DNA from: Anthoceros angustus
Lineage: Eukaryota; Streptophyta; Anthocerotopsida; Anthocerotales; Anthocerotaceae
NCBI GenBank assembly: GCA_010909165.1
Contig: VJWM01000044.1
Location: 1,054,001-1,118,000 of the forward strand
DNA: 64,000 nucleotides
Reading direction: 5' to 3'
This document shows positions 10,808 through 20,793 of this stretch, piece after piece. The notes beneath the pieces are model-generated. The model was not told where the DNA came from. It saw only the letters and a list, made by a program, of their open reading frames with translations, and made no database searches. A program made the translations under genes and the position numbers. How positions within the stretch are numbered: position 1 is the first letter of the stretch; the number at the start of each line of letters is the position of its first letter.

Positions 10808-11724
10808 ATGGCCCACACTATGGATGTGGACATAGAACCAATATATTGTGTGGAGCAAATTCAAATACCTGCTGGCCTCCCAGAAATGCTTAAGAACTTT
10901 GCCAAGGAAGCCATCAGATCACAGCCTCCACATCTGGAAGAATTTGCCGCAGATTATTTCAGCCTGCTCTACAAGATGACCAAATTGGACTCATCTGCTC
11001 CTCCCCCAACCTTAGTGCAGGTGCTCACTTTGCTCCTATCAACCATCTACGTAGTGCGTCACCACTATTGTCAGAAAATCTTTGTGACTACGATTTTGTC
11101 ATCTCACAGCTTCAAAGATGTTGGGAGGAGCTGCGTGGCATAGAGTTCATGAGCCAGGACGCGATAGAAAGTGCCTGTGCAGCACACGGGGTTCCTAGGG
11201 CAGCTCTGAAGAAAGTTTTCACTCTGCACGATTTCAAATCTGATCTGGTGGATCCCAAGGAGGTGGTGGTGCTTCTTCTGACGTGCCTTGCGCAGGTATT
11301 GAGATCGGTATTGGGGTCAATCAGAAACGCAAGTAGTGCTGCTCCCAGCTGTAAACAATCTTTGCTGTTGCCCAGAGCTTTGTTGCTGTATTGAGGGGCA
11401 TCTTTGAAATCTTCGGGCTAAACAACGGAGGCAAAATTTCAGTGGCTCTCTTCCTCAAGTTACTGTCTTTCTTATCTAAGCGAGACAGGGACATCACCCC
11501 ACAGTGCATTTCCAACCTCACGGCAGAGCTGTAAGTTGCATACGTGATTCATGTGCTAATTCAGGCCTCGACTGCACTGTTTGCGGGCACTGTGGTCTGA
11601 ACTGGTTCTTCGTTATTACAGGCTGGTTCCAGGTGATAAACCACCGGAAATAACTTACACTCAAGTGAAGAATAGCCCCCACATGCTACACTTTTTTGTT
11701 ACTCCAAGTGGAGGTCCAGTATAG
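10808..11724 (+). CDS. RSP11: ropporin-1-like / radial spoke RSP11-like protein with RIIa domain, 4 exons (218 aa)
   Basis: Exons 10808-11020, 11110-11295, 11376-11530, 11622-11724, with in-frame joins and GT-AG borders. The N terminus carries an RIIa dimerisation/docking helix pair (residues ~20-52; IPAGLPEMLKNFAKEAIRSQ, then an Ala-Asp-Tyr-Phe segment) in the arrangement typical of ropporin and RSP11, which bind AKAP-type anchors in the axoneme. The C-terminal part keeps the family's later helices (for example LSFLSKRDRDITPQ), and its length is close to animal ROPN1L (~230 aa). Known role of the family: radial spoke and fibrous-sheath assembly and motility of cilia and flagella. Expected use in a plant is the sperm flagellum. 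The acceptor of exon 2 is the least certain border; an alternative at ~11074 would be out of phase. Confidence 0.85.
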
Positions 11725-12354
11725 CCAACAGACACCGTGCTTCTCACGTGTAGAACACGAGCAGAACTATTCACCTGCAGACCCAGGTACGAGCTACGCA
11801 TCCCTACAGCACTGATGGCCATTCCTGCAAACGGCGGGGCAGTTGCCCAGGACCACTAACGCCTTGGTGGCCTTAGTGTAGCTAATTCTGGTAAAGATCA
11901 AGCAGCCTTACACGACGTTTCGGGCATTAACATGCCAAAGATTGACTAGGAAAAATGGACCTTTTCAATATACACCGCGGACAAGTTATAACCAATGCCC
12001 ACCAAGGGAGCCACCTCGTAGCCGATTTCACTTGTAACTGTTGTAACTTTGTTGCATGGATGCACCTTTGGTGGATTCATGCAAAACTGCCAAGATGAAA
12101 CCACGGTCCAGAATGGAAATAGAAACAAATGTCCAGCCATTTGTTCAGATCACCTGCAGCGATGTTCACAAGATCTGATCTTAGAGGGGGAGAGGGAGCA
12201 GACACAGTCAACAGCTGAAGATGTCAAGTGACCATGAAGATGAACAGAAGCAGATACTGACCTAGTGTGCAGCCGGAGCTGGTACAGCATTATGCTAAGG
12301 AACCCGCACGCACAGCAGTGGTGCTACAGAGGCAACAGCAAGACCACCACTATT
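11725..12354. other. intergenic, convergent 3' flanks of ropporin-like and PPR genes
   Basis: No gene seen. It holds the 3' UTRs of two genes that point toward each other. Confidence 0.4.
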
Positions 12355-15204
12355 TTAGCCTGCAAGCACTTGATCAGTTCTTGAGCTCCCTCGTCTCATC
12401 CGAGTGAGGTAATCACTATAAGTGACGTAGTCGGGGACAAAATTCTTGTATTTCATCTCCCTGAACAGTTGCAAAGCTTCCCTTGTCTGACCTGCTTGCC
12501 TTAGATAATGTACAAGAGTGTGGTAAGTGACAGCACTTGGATTACATCCTCTTCTGTTCATGTCCTTCAGGAGTTTGATGCCTTCCTCTGATCGACCACA
12601 CTTGCAGAGCCCATCTATCAGGGTATTGTATGTCACTGCGTCGGGCACACAGCCCTTTTCCTTCATCTCCGAAAATAGACCATATGCCTCAGAAATAGAC
12701 CCTCCCTTCACATACCCGTGGATGAGAGAGCTGTAAGCAATGAGGTCTGGAGTCCATCCGACCTCTTTCATCTGCTGAAACAACCTGTATGCTTCATCTG
12801 CCTTCCCCAGAGCACCAAAACCAGAGATGAGTGTAGTGTATGTTATCAGATCAGGAAGTGGACCCCTTGTTTTCATGCGCTCAAAGATAGTGCAGGCTTC
12901 ATCTAGCCGTGATACTTTCACAAGTCCAGAAAGTAACACATTATAACTGACCACGTCAGGAAGACATCCTTTTCTTTCCATAAGTGCAAACATATCCCAA
13001 GCTTGCCCAGCTTGATCACTCCTGCACAAGAGATCAATCATGGGGCTATACGTAATGACATCAGGTGGACAACCAGCAGTCTGCATCTGTTCAAAGAGTG
13101 TACAGGCTGCATCAATATTACCCGCTCTCGCTGCACCAGCAATGAGTGCATTATAGCTGACAACGTCAGGAGTGACTCCTATCTGTTTCATTTCCTCAAA
13201 CAGTTGCTCTGCTCTGTCAAAGTCACCAGCCTTTCCAAACCCATCCAACAAAGTATTAAACATGATGAGATTGGGAACAACACCCCCCTCTCGGATCTCT
13301 TCATACAGCTTGTGGGCCGCTTCCATACGGCCAACCTTGCTAAGCCCGTTCATGATGGTACTGTACATTACTACATCAGGGGAATTACCACTAGCCTTTA
13401 AGCCATCCAAGAACTTCAATGCCTGGTCGGCATTACCAGCACTACAAAACCCATTGATGAGAGTGCCATAGGTGAAATGGTCTGGGGCACAGCCACTCTT
13501 CTTCATGTCCTCAAATAAAGTCAGGGTCTCATCCAATCTTCGTTGCTTGAGGAGGCCATGAAATAATGAGTTGTAAGTGTAGACATCTGGCTTGCAGCCC
13601 TGCAATTCCATGGCTGTAAACAGATTCTGCGCTTCAGCAACCTTGCCAGCTTTGCCAAGTCCCATGATCATCGTATTGTATGTGATTGCATCAGGGGTGC
13701 ATCCCGCTCTCTGCATATCCTCAAAGATGCAACTTGCTTGTGATACATCACCTGCCTTCAAACACCCATTAAGCAGGGTGTTGTACGTTGTTAGGTTAGG
13801 TGCAAAACCATATCTTTCATTCATGTCTGCAAAAAACTTTGCAGCTTCAGCATATCGACCAGCTTTGCTTAGAATGTGGATTACAATGTTGCATGTCGTT
13901 GCATTTGGCAGACACTGCTTCTCCCTCATGTCTGTAAAAAGACCTAGAGCCTCATCCGTCCGTCCTACTTTACCAAGCCCAGATATCAAGGAATTGTAGA
14001 CAAGCGAGTCCCCAGCCATGCCCTTTTCCCTCATTTCCTCGAAGTATCTCCAGGCATCATCAAGTCTGCATACATTGACAAGCATGGAAATGATAGTGCT
14101 GTATGCAACTACACTGTTGGCCGCCCCCACTTGTTTCATCTTGTCAAACAACTTACAACCTTCGTCAACCCTGCCAGCCTGACCTAGTCCATGCACCATA
14201 CTCGTGTAGAGAATCTCATCAGCAGCCACACCTTGACTCTCCATTTCCTCCAAGAGGCTAAACGCTGTGTCTATCAAACCAGCTCGAACATACCCATTGA
14301 TCAGAGCACTGTGTGTCCTCAGAGTCGGAGCACAGCCCACACCCTTCATCTTTCTAAACACATCATGAGCCGAGTCCAACTTCCCTGACTTGGCATACCC
14401 AGTTATCACCACAGTGTACGTGTACACATCAGGCTGGACACCATCCTTCGACATCTGCTCAAACATCCTGCTGGCTGTCCCAAAATCACCCCCCTTCACC
14501 AGCAAATTGATAAGACAATTGTACGTCAGAGTGCTAGGTCTGCTGTGATGCCGCAGTCTGTCGAAAGCCCTGACGGCGCCCCTGTAATTCTTAGCCCTCG
14601 CAAAGGAAGTGAGAACAGTTGTCACTGTGACTTCACTTAGCTTCTTCGACACAGATGCCAGCTGCTTCACCATCTCCCACATGGAATCATACAGACGAGC
14701 ATTCCCCAGCTTCTCGATCATCACAGTATACGTGAAGTCGTCATGCTGGAATCCCTCCTGGTCACCGGCCCATAGGAAAAAGCTGAGAGCCACATTAACA
14801 TCCCTGTGGGTTTTGATCACCTGACAGACATACCGAGGGTCCACGAAGCCGACTTGTTCTAAAGCAGCTAACGTTTTGGGTCCCCATTTCAGCTGCTCAA
14901 GTATGCCATTCACAAGATCCACCACCCTGGAAGCGTTAGATACTTCAGCCACTGAATAGAAGCATCTTCCAAGCCCAGGATAGCTGGAATACAGGCCAGA
15001 TTCCTCCCTCCTCCCGGAAACTCCACCGTCCATGGATGAGAAACTTGCTGGATGGCCCTCATTGCGGGGATCAACAGAAGGTGTGCGTGCAAAACCTGTG
15101 GAACTGGAATTCACGCAGTCAGATTGTGGGAACAGTCTGCCCATAACCACCGGAACAACCTGCTTCTTCAACGACTTCACCGGGCCTCTCAGCTTATCCA
15201 GCAT
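12355..15204 (-). CDS. P-class pentatricopeptide repeat protein, intronless (949 aa)
   Basis: Single exon. An N-terminal ~150 residues (start MLDKLRGPVKSLKKQV, basic, few acids) suggest plastid or mitochondrial import. Then 22 consecutive ~35-residue PPR motifs run to near the C terminus, plus a partial last one; almost all are 35 residues with the TYNTLI...GxxPD pattern. No E, DYW, SMR or LAGLIDADG domain is visible, so it is a pure P-class protein, a type known to bind organelle RNA and act in stability, splicing or translation. Residues 5 and 35 of the repeats give a readable RNA code (see findings). The overall shape resembles Arabidopsis At3g06920, but orthology cannot be claimed. It is transcribed divergently from the CML gene at 15706. 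Confidence 0.95.
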   Translation of the reverse strand: MLDKLRGPVKSLKKQVVPVVMGRLFPQSDCVNSSSTGFARTPSVDPRNEGHPASFSSMDGGVSGRREESGLYSSYPGLGRCFYSVAEVSNASRVVDLVNGILEQLKWGPKTLAALEQVGFVDPRYVCQVIKTHRDVNVALSFFLWAGDQEGFQHDDFTYTVMIEKLGNARLYDSMWEMVKQLASVSKKLSEVTVTTVLTSFARAKNYRGAVRAFDRLRHHSRPSTLTYNCLINLLVKGGDFGTASRMFEQMSKDGVQPDVYTYTVVITGYAKSGKLDSAHDVFRKMKGVGCAPTLRTHSALINGYVRAGLIDTAFSLLEEMESQGVAADEILYTSMVHGLGQAGRVDEGCKLFDKMKQVGAANSVVAYSTIISMLVNVCRLDDAWRYFEEMREKGMAGDSLVYNSLISGLGKVGRTDEALGLFTDMREKQCLPNATTCNIVIHILSKAGRYAEAAKFFADMNERYGFAPNLTTYNTLLNGCLKAGDVSQASCIFEDMQRAGCTPDAITYNTMIMGLGKAGKVAEAQNLFTAMELQGCKPDVYTYNSLFHGLLKQRRLDETLTLFEDMKKSGCAPDHFTYGTLINGFCSAGNADQALKFLDGLKASGNSPDVVMYSTIMNGLSKVGRMEAAHKLYEEIREGGVVPNLIMFNTLLDGFGKAGDFDRAEQLFEEMKQIGVTPDVVSYNALIAGAARAGNIDAACTLFEQMQTAGCPPDVITYSPMIDLLCRSDQAGQAWDMFALMERKGCLPDVVSYNVLLSGLVKVSRLDEACTIFERMKTRGPLPDLITYTTLISGFGALGKADEAYRLFQQMKEVGWTPDLIAYSSLIHGYVKGGSISEAYGLFSEMKEKGCVPDAVTYNTLIDGLCKCGRSEEGIKLLKDMNRRGCNPSAVTYHTLVHYLRQAGQTREALQLFREMKYKNFVPDYVTYSDYLTRMRRGSSRTDQVLAG

Positions 15205-15705
15205 CCTGTTCAGCCAGTTATCCCCTTGCAGGGAACTTCCGGTTCGCGATCATTACATCAATTTCCGCTGCGAGGTAGTTTGGTTTCGGATAATTAGGGC
15301 ACTTGTTGTTGCTAGGGCGCAGGAGGTAGAAGTCAAATCGGTGTCCACCCTCATGGTAGTTCGTTAAGAATAGTATTTTGCCCTGTAGACACTGCTAAAC
15401 GTTTTTTTGGGAGGAGCCGGCAAGGGTGCTTTCTTCTTTTGGCCTTCTCCCTGCCCTCTCCCTTCCTCATCCCCTCATCCTTTACCAAGCCCTGGAACGG
15501 ATGGAGATCTGGAAGCTTCCTAGAGCCGGTGAAGTGCTGGTTGCGACCTGCCAGCAGCGCGGCTGAATCTGCTTGCTGCACCAGCTCCATGTCGATTTGC
15601 TTCCTTCATCTGCTGGGTTCAAATCGTTTGCCAAATATTTTGTACAGCTTTGGTTGCCGTTGCATTTCCTGGTAGTCCTTTAACCTGCATCCTGACAACA
15701 GAGTG
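15205..15705. promoter_or_regulatory. divergent intergenic region between PPR and CML genes
   Basis: About 500 bp separate the divergent start codons, so both 5' UTRs and promoters must lie here or overlap. A pyrimidine-rich tract at ~15430-15480 probably belongs to the CML 5' leader. No clear TATA box could be assigned. Confidence 0.4.
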
Positions 15706-16314
15706 ATGGCTGACGAGATCCCTCAAGCCGAGATCCCTCAAGCTGAGGACAAGATCGAAGCCAAGGTCACAGGTCAGGGACCACTGGCCGTGGACGTGAG
15801 TACCAAGACACCGGATGACGCGGTCTCCGGCGAGAAAGAGTCGCCGGAATCGCAGGAGGTTCGGATTGTGTTTAAGTTTGTTGATGAAAACTCAGATGGA
15901 AAAATCTCTCGTGTGGAGCTGGCGAACTTCCTCAAGAAGCTGGAGCACTCTAACCTCACGGACAGGCAGATAGACTGTCTGTTGAAAGTGTACGACGAGA
16001 ATGGGAGCGGGCATTTGGAGTTCGACGAATTCCTTAAGCTCTACCGCTCTTTGAAGGAGGGGGAGGACGAGGATGGGACGGCGGTGCGCGACGAGGAGGA
16101 GCTCTTCCATGATGCCTTCAATGTGTTCGACAGGAACAAGGACGGGCTCATTAGCCCCGCCGAGCTGCAGCTCATTGTCCAGAGCCTGAATCTGGGGAAG
16201 GGCAAGACCCCCTGCGATTTCAGCGCTATGATTCAGGCTGTGGATACCAACGGTGATGGCTTTGTTGATATCAAGGAGTTCACCAAATTGATGCAGAGCA
16301 GCCTCTACTCATGA
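15706..16314 (+). CDS. calmodulin-like protein with four EF-hands (202 aa)
   Basis: Single-exon EF-hand protein and putative Ca2+ sensor. ATG at 15706 (MADEIPQAEIPQ, with a short repeated IPQAE unit). An acidic/polar N terminus of ~45 residues precedes two EF-hand pairs. Loops start near residues 60 (DENSDGKI), 97 (DENGSGHL), 142 (DRNKDGLI) and 180 (DTNGDGFV). It is clearly related to the protein at 2959-3780: the third loop and following segment (FDRN-DGLISP-EL) are nearly the same, and both have the same spacing and a non-calmodulin N-terminal extension. All four loops look competent for Ca2+. Confidence 0.92.
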   Translation: MADEIPQAEIPQAEDKIEAKVTGQGPLAVDVSTKTPDDAVSGEKESPESQEVRIVFKFVDENSDGKISRVELANFLKKLEHSNLTDRQIDCLLKVYDENGSGHLEFDEFLKLYRSLKEGEDEDGTAVRDEEELFHDAFNVFDRNKDGLISPAELQLIVQSLNLGKGKTPCDFSAMIQAVDTNGDGFVDIKEFTKLMQSSLYS

Positions 16315-16559
16315 ACAGCGACTTGTGTTTTATCGAAGGTTCAGCAGAATGTTGGAGCTTCGATTTCGCTGTCACCTTGTCACGGTCAGCATGACTTGCC
16401 GTACCAGCGTCGTGTTGTCCAGTCCGACAAGTTATCGTCTCAGTACGGGACAAATGTGAAAGTTTCATGCAAATTTTCGGATGCAGAAACTTTCCTTGCC
16501 TTGAAATAACGACGAACTCCGCCTCTAAAGTCACCAAGGTCATTCACCTCTATTATAGA

Positions 16560-18210
16560 CTAGCTATTTGCAGGCTTGGTTTCAGACTTGGGCTCGTTTT
16601 CGGACTCTGGCTCGTTTTCGGACTTGGGCTCGTTTTCGGACTTGGGCTCGTTTTCCGACCTGGGCTCGGTTTCAGGAGCCTCTGACGTCAACTGCCGGAG
16701 GTTGTATTTGGCCAGCTCCTTAAACCTATGCACCACTCCGACGACGCAGGCTGTCTGTTGAACAGATTCACGATTTTCAGTCAGCAGTCAGGAAAAACGA
16801 CAGCAACTTGATCTGAGAGAAAAACGACTTCGTGCATACATACCTTCACAACCTGCACTAGAATGGTTTTGTCAGGGTTCTTCAAATCAACTGAATGAGG
16901 CTCTGGAACGAGCCCTGCCACTGCCTTAATGAGCTCCATCTTGTCGATTGTCGTGTTTGCACGTGATTCACATACGATGGCAAACTGCGTAGATTGTTTC
17001 ACCAGGACAAGTGATTCAAGAATGTCAAGGATTTAAAGATGAGCACCGAAAGGCTTGAACATACCTTCAACGGTTTCTGCTCTGGGCCGCTTGGGAAGTG
17101 GTGCAAGATGAGAGCCTTGGCACCCCGTTCAACCTCTGCTTTAGAAGCATACATCGTAACTTCTGCAGGCATCAATCTGAGGCAAAATCTGCGACATGCC
17201 CGAAGAATCGTCTCAAAAGACTCAAAAATATCCTCGGTGTCCCTGAGCTTTGCATGCTGCAGTGGCTTCCAACTTAAAGCTACATATGCGCTTGGCTGGC
17301 AATGAACGTGGGCATCTGGCTTGCTGAAGACCTACCTGGTACAGGTCTTCTTTGTGTCGGCAGCATCTTGCACAACTGCTTCCACTAGCTGTACAGGGGT
17401 AGGCCCTGCTGAGCTAGATTTGCGCATGCGAATGAAGACTATGCCATGACAGCCTGTTTCAAAACCAGAAAACCGGTCCTGCTTGCACGCACCAATCCGT
17501 CAGAAGACTTGAATTCAAGCAAACACAACAAGATTCTAAGCAGGAAAGGCTCCCAGGGCGTTACCTTCGTTTTCTCCCGAATTTCTTTCAATTCAGCTTC
17601 GAGAAGGTCGTCGATTCCCCTTGCTCTTTCTGGGCCACTTGCATGTCTGACCTTGGTTTGCTTCCCCTCACCCTCTTCGGCACCGTCGGAGTCAGAGTCC
17701 TCAGAACATGAAGAGGCCTCCTGATCCGCAGCCTTTTCACCCTTGCCGTCTCTGTTCTGGCCACCATCCTCTTGAAGTTTCTCCCAAAACTGCACTGGTC
17801 AACCTGTTTCATCAGAGACATGCAGCCACCGGTCTCATTGCTGCAGCGCACAGTATTTCCTACACCTAGACCACTGGAAATGATATCTGTAGTAGGTAGA
17901 AGGGGTCTTCCATCTGCTGGAGCAGAACCGTACCGTTTCTAGCATGCTGATAGCCTCTCTCACGCTCTGACGCTCCTTCCCCCCCACGCAGGTAATCAAA
18001 AACCCTTGAAGTCCAGCAGAAATACCTGCCTTGCGTCCCCCAACCTGTTGCCATTCTCAAGGTTAACCACTGCTGGCCCTTGGTTCACCGGCGTGAGCTT
18101 TGCAACAAACCAAGATGGAGCCAAAAAGGGAGCAGAAAGCCCACATGAGGTAGGAACTTGGCCCGCTTTCGCTTCCTGTCACTGGCCGCCTTTGTCATTT
18201 TTGGAGGCAT
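16560..18210 (-). CDS. TAN1: THUMPD1/TAN1-like tRNA acetylation adaptor, 7 exons (329 aa)
   Basis: Exons in transcript order: 18210-18145, 18029-17934, 17789-17565, 17478-17336, 17188-17065, 16984-16844, 16754-16560; all phases agree. The family partners the NAT10/Kre33 acetyltransferase to make N4-acetylcytidine at tRNA position 12. Seen: a basic start (MPPKMTKAASDRKRKRAKFLPH), LQGFLITC...GGKERQSVREA, an acidic linker (residues ~78-95, many Ser/Asp/Glu), then the THUMP region (GCHGIVFIRM, TKKTCTRFCLRLMPAE, FAIVCESRANT, VDLKNPDKTILVQVVK, CVVGVVHRFKELAKYNLRQL). The C-terminal tail is unusual: five SENEPK-type hexapeptides encoded by an 18-bp minisatellite. It shares a ~296-bp divergent promoter region with the release-factor-like gene. 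Confidence 0.92.
16583..16680 (-). repeat. 18-bp coding minisatellite in the TAN1-like tail
   Basis: About five units of CTCGTTTTCGGACTTGGG (plus strand) read on the minus strand as SENEPK-like hexapeptides. The units differ by a few bases, such as EPESENEP in one, so the array is not brand new. Confidence 0.9.
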
Positions 18211-18506
18211 CGCACCTTGGAGACCCTGCACTACAAATTGGTGAAGCTCTGGATTTGACAGAACGCTTTGCTCCTGGTTCGCAAAACCCTACGTTCCCGT
18301 CAAGCTCAAGCTTGGGACGGAAAGCACGTCTGACCCGAAGAGCTCGCTCAAGTGATGAAGCTTCGGTCAAACCTTGGTCCCCTTGATGGGTTTCTTTGCG
18401 TTGCAATTTTGGGCCTAGTTGCCTACCAATTTGGGAATTCATGACAGCTCCCATGATCTTTGCGGCGGATCGGTCCCATTGGGCTGGACTTGTTTGCTTC
18501 CAGGGG
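18211..18506. promoter_or_regulatory. bidirectional promoter region between TAN1-like and RF-like genes
   Basis: Only 296 bp lie between the two divergent start codons, so their promoters must overlap. Both products act in translation (tRNA modification and a release-factor-like protein), which makes co-regulation conceivable. No specific element was recognised. Confidence 0.5.
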
Positions 18507-19840
18507 ATGCGGGCCAGGAGTAGCGTCCAGCAGGGCCTGTGTCTCATTCGCACCTTGGCAGCGTGGAGATCAGGAAGCTGCTTGCCATCGCTGAAGCCAT
18601 GTAATCAGGTTCCGATTCGATGCCGGCCTTGGGCACCTCGGCCACATACTGTGCCACCCCTGCCCGCCAGGAGGTGCTCGAATGCTTCAGCGTGGGAGCA
18701 TGCTGGGGAGGACAGGGAGGAACTGGAATATGCGGAGCGGGAGCAGGAGCAGGACCAAGAGCAAGAGGACGCAGCCACCGGGGCTCATGAGAACGGGAGC
18801 TCTTCATCGAAGCAAGCGAAATGCACTACTACCCTCGTAGATTATCTAAGCCTCACAGACAAGGAACTGCTGACACAGTGCGTAGTGGACACTTTCAGGG
18901 CGTCGGGGCCTGGCGGGCAGCACCGGAACAAGACTGACAGTGCTGTCAGGTTGAAGCATTCCCCAACTGGGCTTGGAGGACAGGTTGGTCTCCTACCCGC
19001 CATTCCCCTTCTCTCCTTTTCGGCCTTCAGAAGACGAGGGTGGCTAAGATTTGAACTGCGGATGCTCTGTGTGACAGGCGTCAGATGAGCGTTCCCAGCA
19101 TGTCAACAAGCTGCTGGCTTTGGACAGGCTTCGGCAGTCGATTGCTTCCAAAGGTTAGTGAAACATGCAGCAGACTCATCTCTTCATGCACGCCTCGATT
19201 TCTGCAGTCTGCTAAATATGCTTGTGCTCTGTCTCGGTTAGTCAGACGACCTGTGGATCTAGCGAACTACGCGCCGCCTCCTGAGCTTCTCATAATCTTG
19301 CCACCAGCTTCCACCGTGAAGAAGGAACATGGAGTTCGCCAACAGATAGGGCCAAAAAACAAAAGCTATGTCCTTGTAAGATCTCTCACATCCCGGCTTT
19401 TCTGCTCCTCCCTTTTCCTGCAACAGCCACTCATCTCTGTGCGTGCAAGTGCAGGGCATGCAAGCGCTGTTAGACCTGCTGTATGCTGCCAACGGCTCTG
19501 TATCAGAAACTGCTGTACCACTGGGGTCAGTGTTCTGACCCGTCATTGTAGCAGCTTCCACAATTCTAGGTTGCAGAAAGATTGGGTGGTACCATCCTTC
19601 TATTGATTTGTGCCGTCTGTTGAATCCAGATTAAGCACGGGTATGCTGTCGAAACTGATCACTTCAGATAAGACGTTGTGGGTAGCTGCGAATGCAATCC
19701 GAGCTGAAAAGGTCATAACTTTCGCTGATTTCCGGCACATCCTTCATGCTGCTTCTTCTTCTCTGGACCCTCATGGAGCAGGGTTGTTGGTCTGCGCAGG
19801 GTCTGAAGCCATTGCGGTAGATGCGACTGCCATTATTTAG
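18507..19840 (+). CDS. GGQ-motif class I release-factor-like protein, organelle-targeted, 5 exons (322 aa)
   Basis: Exons 18507-18983, 19078-19153, 19242-19375, 19455-19525, 19630-19840; phases agree. The catalytic domain reads [22 protein letters not shown] at codons 18912-18920 (residues 136-138) is the peptidyl-tRNA hydrolysis motif. It is followed by [10 protein letters not shown] and a family-specific C-terminal region ([24 protein letters not shown]). The codon-recognition domain of true RF1/RF2 is absent, so a rescue or RF-like role is more likely than normal termination. The N terminus ([10 protein letters not shown]..., Arg-rich, no acids for ~50 residues) suggests mitochondrial or plastid import, followed by a Glu/Gln-rich linker. 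An upstream in-frame ATG exists; 18507 fits a targeting peptide best. The end of exon 5 is the open frame to the stop and may include a missed intron. Confidence 0.88.
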
Positions 19841-20247
19841 CATTCTGTAGGTTGTAATAGTTTCAACAAGACATTCCTAATGAGAAAAACGGTCTCAATA
19901 ATTCAGTAATTATTCGGTCAATCTCCATGCCGAGCTTCGGGTCGGCACTGCGTTATCAGGAAACTCCTCCCCTGCGATTTACGTGTATGCCCAACGCGCG
20001 CTTCCAGTCCGAATCATCCTGCGATTGCGGAAGAATGAGGCTCTCACGAATGAAGTTAGGGCTCGCAACTCTGGAATGACTGCGCTCTACGTTCATAACC
20101 TGAAGGATTTCTTGGTATGTTTGGCGGCGATGGACAATCGGATGTCTTTGTTTCTGTCCATCGTCTACTAGGTAGTGTGGTGACTCCAACTGTGCAGAAT
20201 GACAGACTTTGGTGGCCCGAGCATTTGAGGTGGGAGAGGTAGGCGCA
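19841..20247. other. intergenic between RF-like gene and small winged-helix-like gene
   Basis: No supported gene. A 62-codon frame (19983-20171) has no visible features. Confidence 0.35.
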
Positions 20248-20793
20248 ATGTTCACCAACGCGGTTCGGTGTTTGGCAAAGAAAGTAACACCGCGGGGGCC
20301 GCGAGTAGTACAGCCCAAGGCGGACCAGGTAGGGTTAGCGGACATTGTTCGGGGAGTTCTGCGGGAGCATGGCCCCATCACCGTTACTGACTGCTGGAAG
20401 CACGCTCAGGTGGATGACCCAATTGAATTCATGCCCTTGCCCATCATCTTGCTTGAGGGTTGGCATTGTGAACAATTTGATAAGTAGGGACGCGTAAGGA
20501 GTTGCCAATTGTTAAACTACCAAAAACGCTGCTGACGGCCTTTCTTGTGTTGTTTCTTGGGTTTTCAGCAAGAGGGAGTCAAGAGCAAGAGGCAAATGAA
20601 GCTCATGCTCCGTTGGCTTAAGGCGAGGGACGATCTTAAGGTCACGTGCAATCATCTGGGCGCTGGAGAGAAAGGGTCTTCTTCTTCCAAAGAATTCTTG
20701 TTCGCTTTGAGCACCAAAAACGCCGGGCAGCCTGCTGCTTCCGGAAAGCCTGGGTCCGGTCAGGAAGTGTCCAGTCCGCGGTTGCCTTTGTAA
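20248..20793 (+). CDS. small predicted mitochondrial protein, 2 exons (128 aa)
   Basis: Exons 20248-20409 and 20569-20793, phase 0, GT-AG. The N terminus MFTNAVRCLAKKVTPRGPR is a good amphipathic basic presequence. The middle (VGLADIVRGVLREHGPITV, then KSKRQMKLMLRWLKARDDLKV) has the helix-turn-helix spacing of a winged-helix-like fold, and the tail is Ser/Gly-rich. I do not recognise a named family. A role in mitochondrial ribosomes or nucleic-acid binding is only a guess from size, charge and targeting. The in-frame join of two segments with matching amphipathic character supports it being a real gene. Confidence 0.65.

Noticed and set aside
12527-15297. Plus-strand frames across the PPR gene
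   Set aside because: Antisense shadows with repeating composition that mirrors the 35-residue repeats.
16576-16685. Plus-strand frame of repeated LGLVFG or SDLGSF units
   Set aside because: It is the antisense shadow of the SENEPK coding repeat of the TAN1-like gene.
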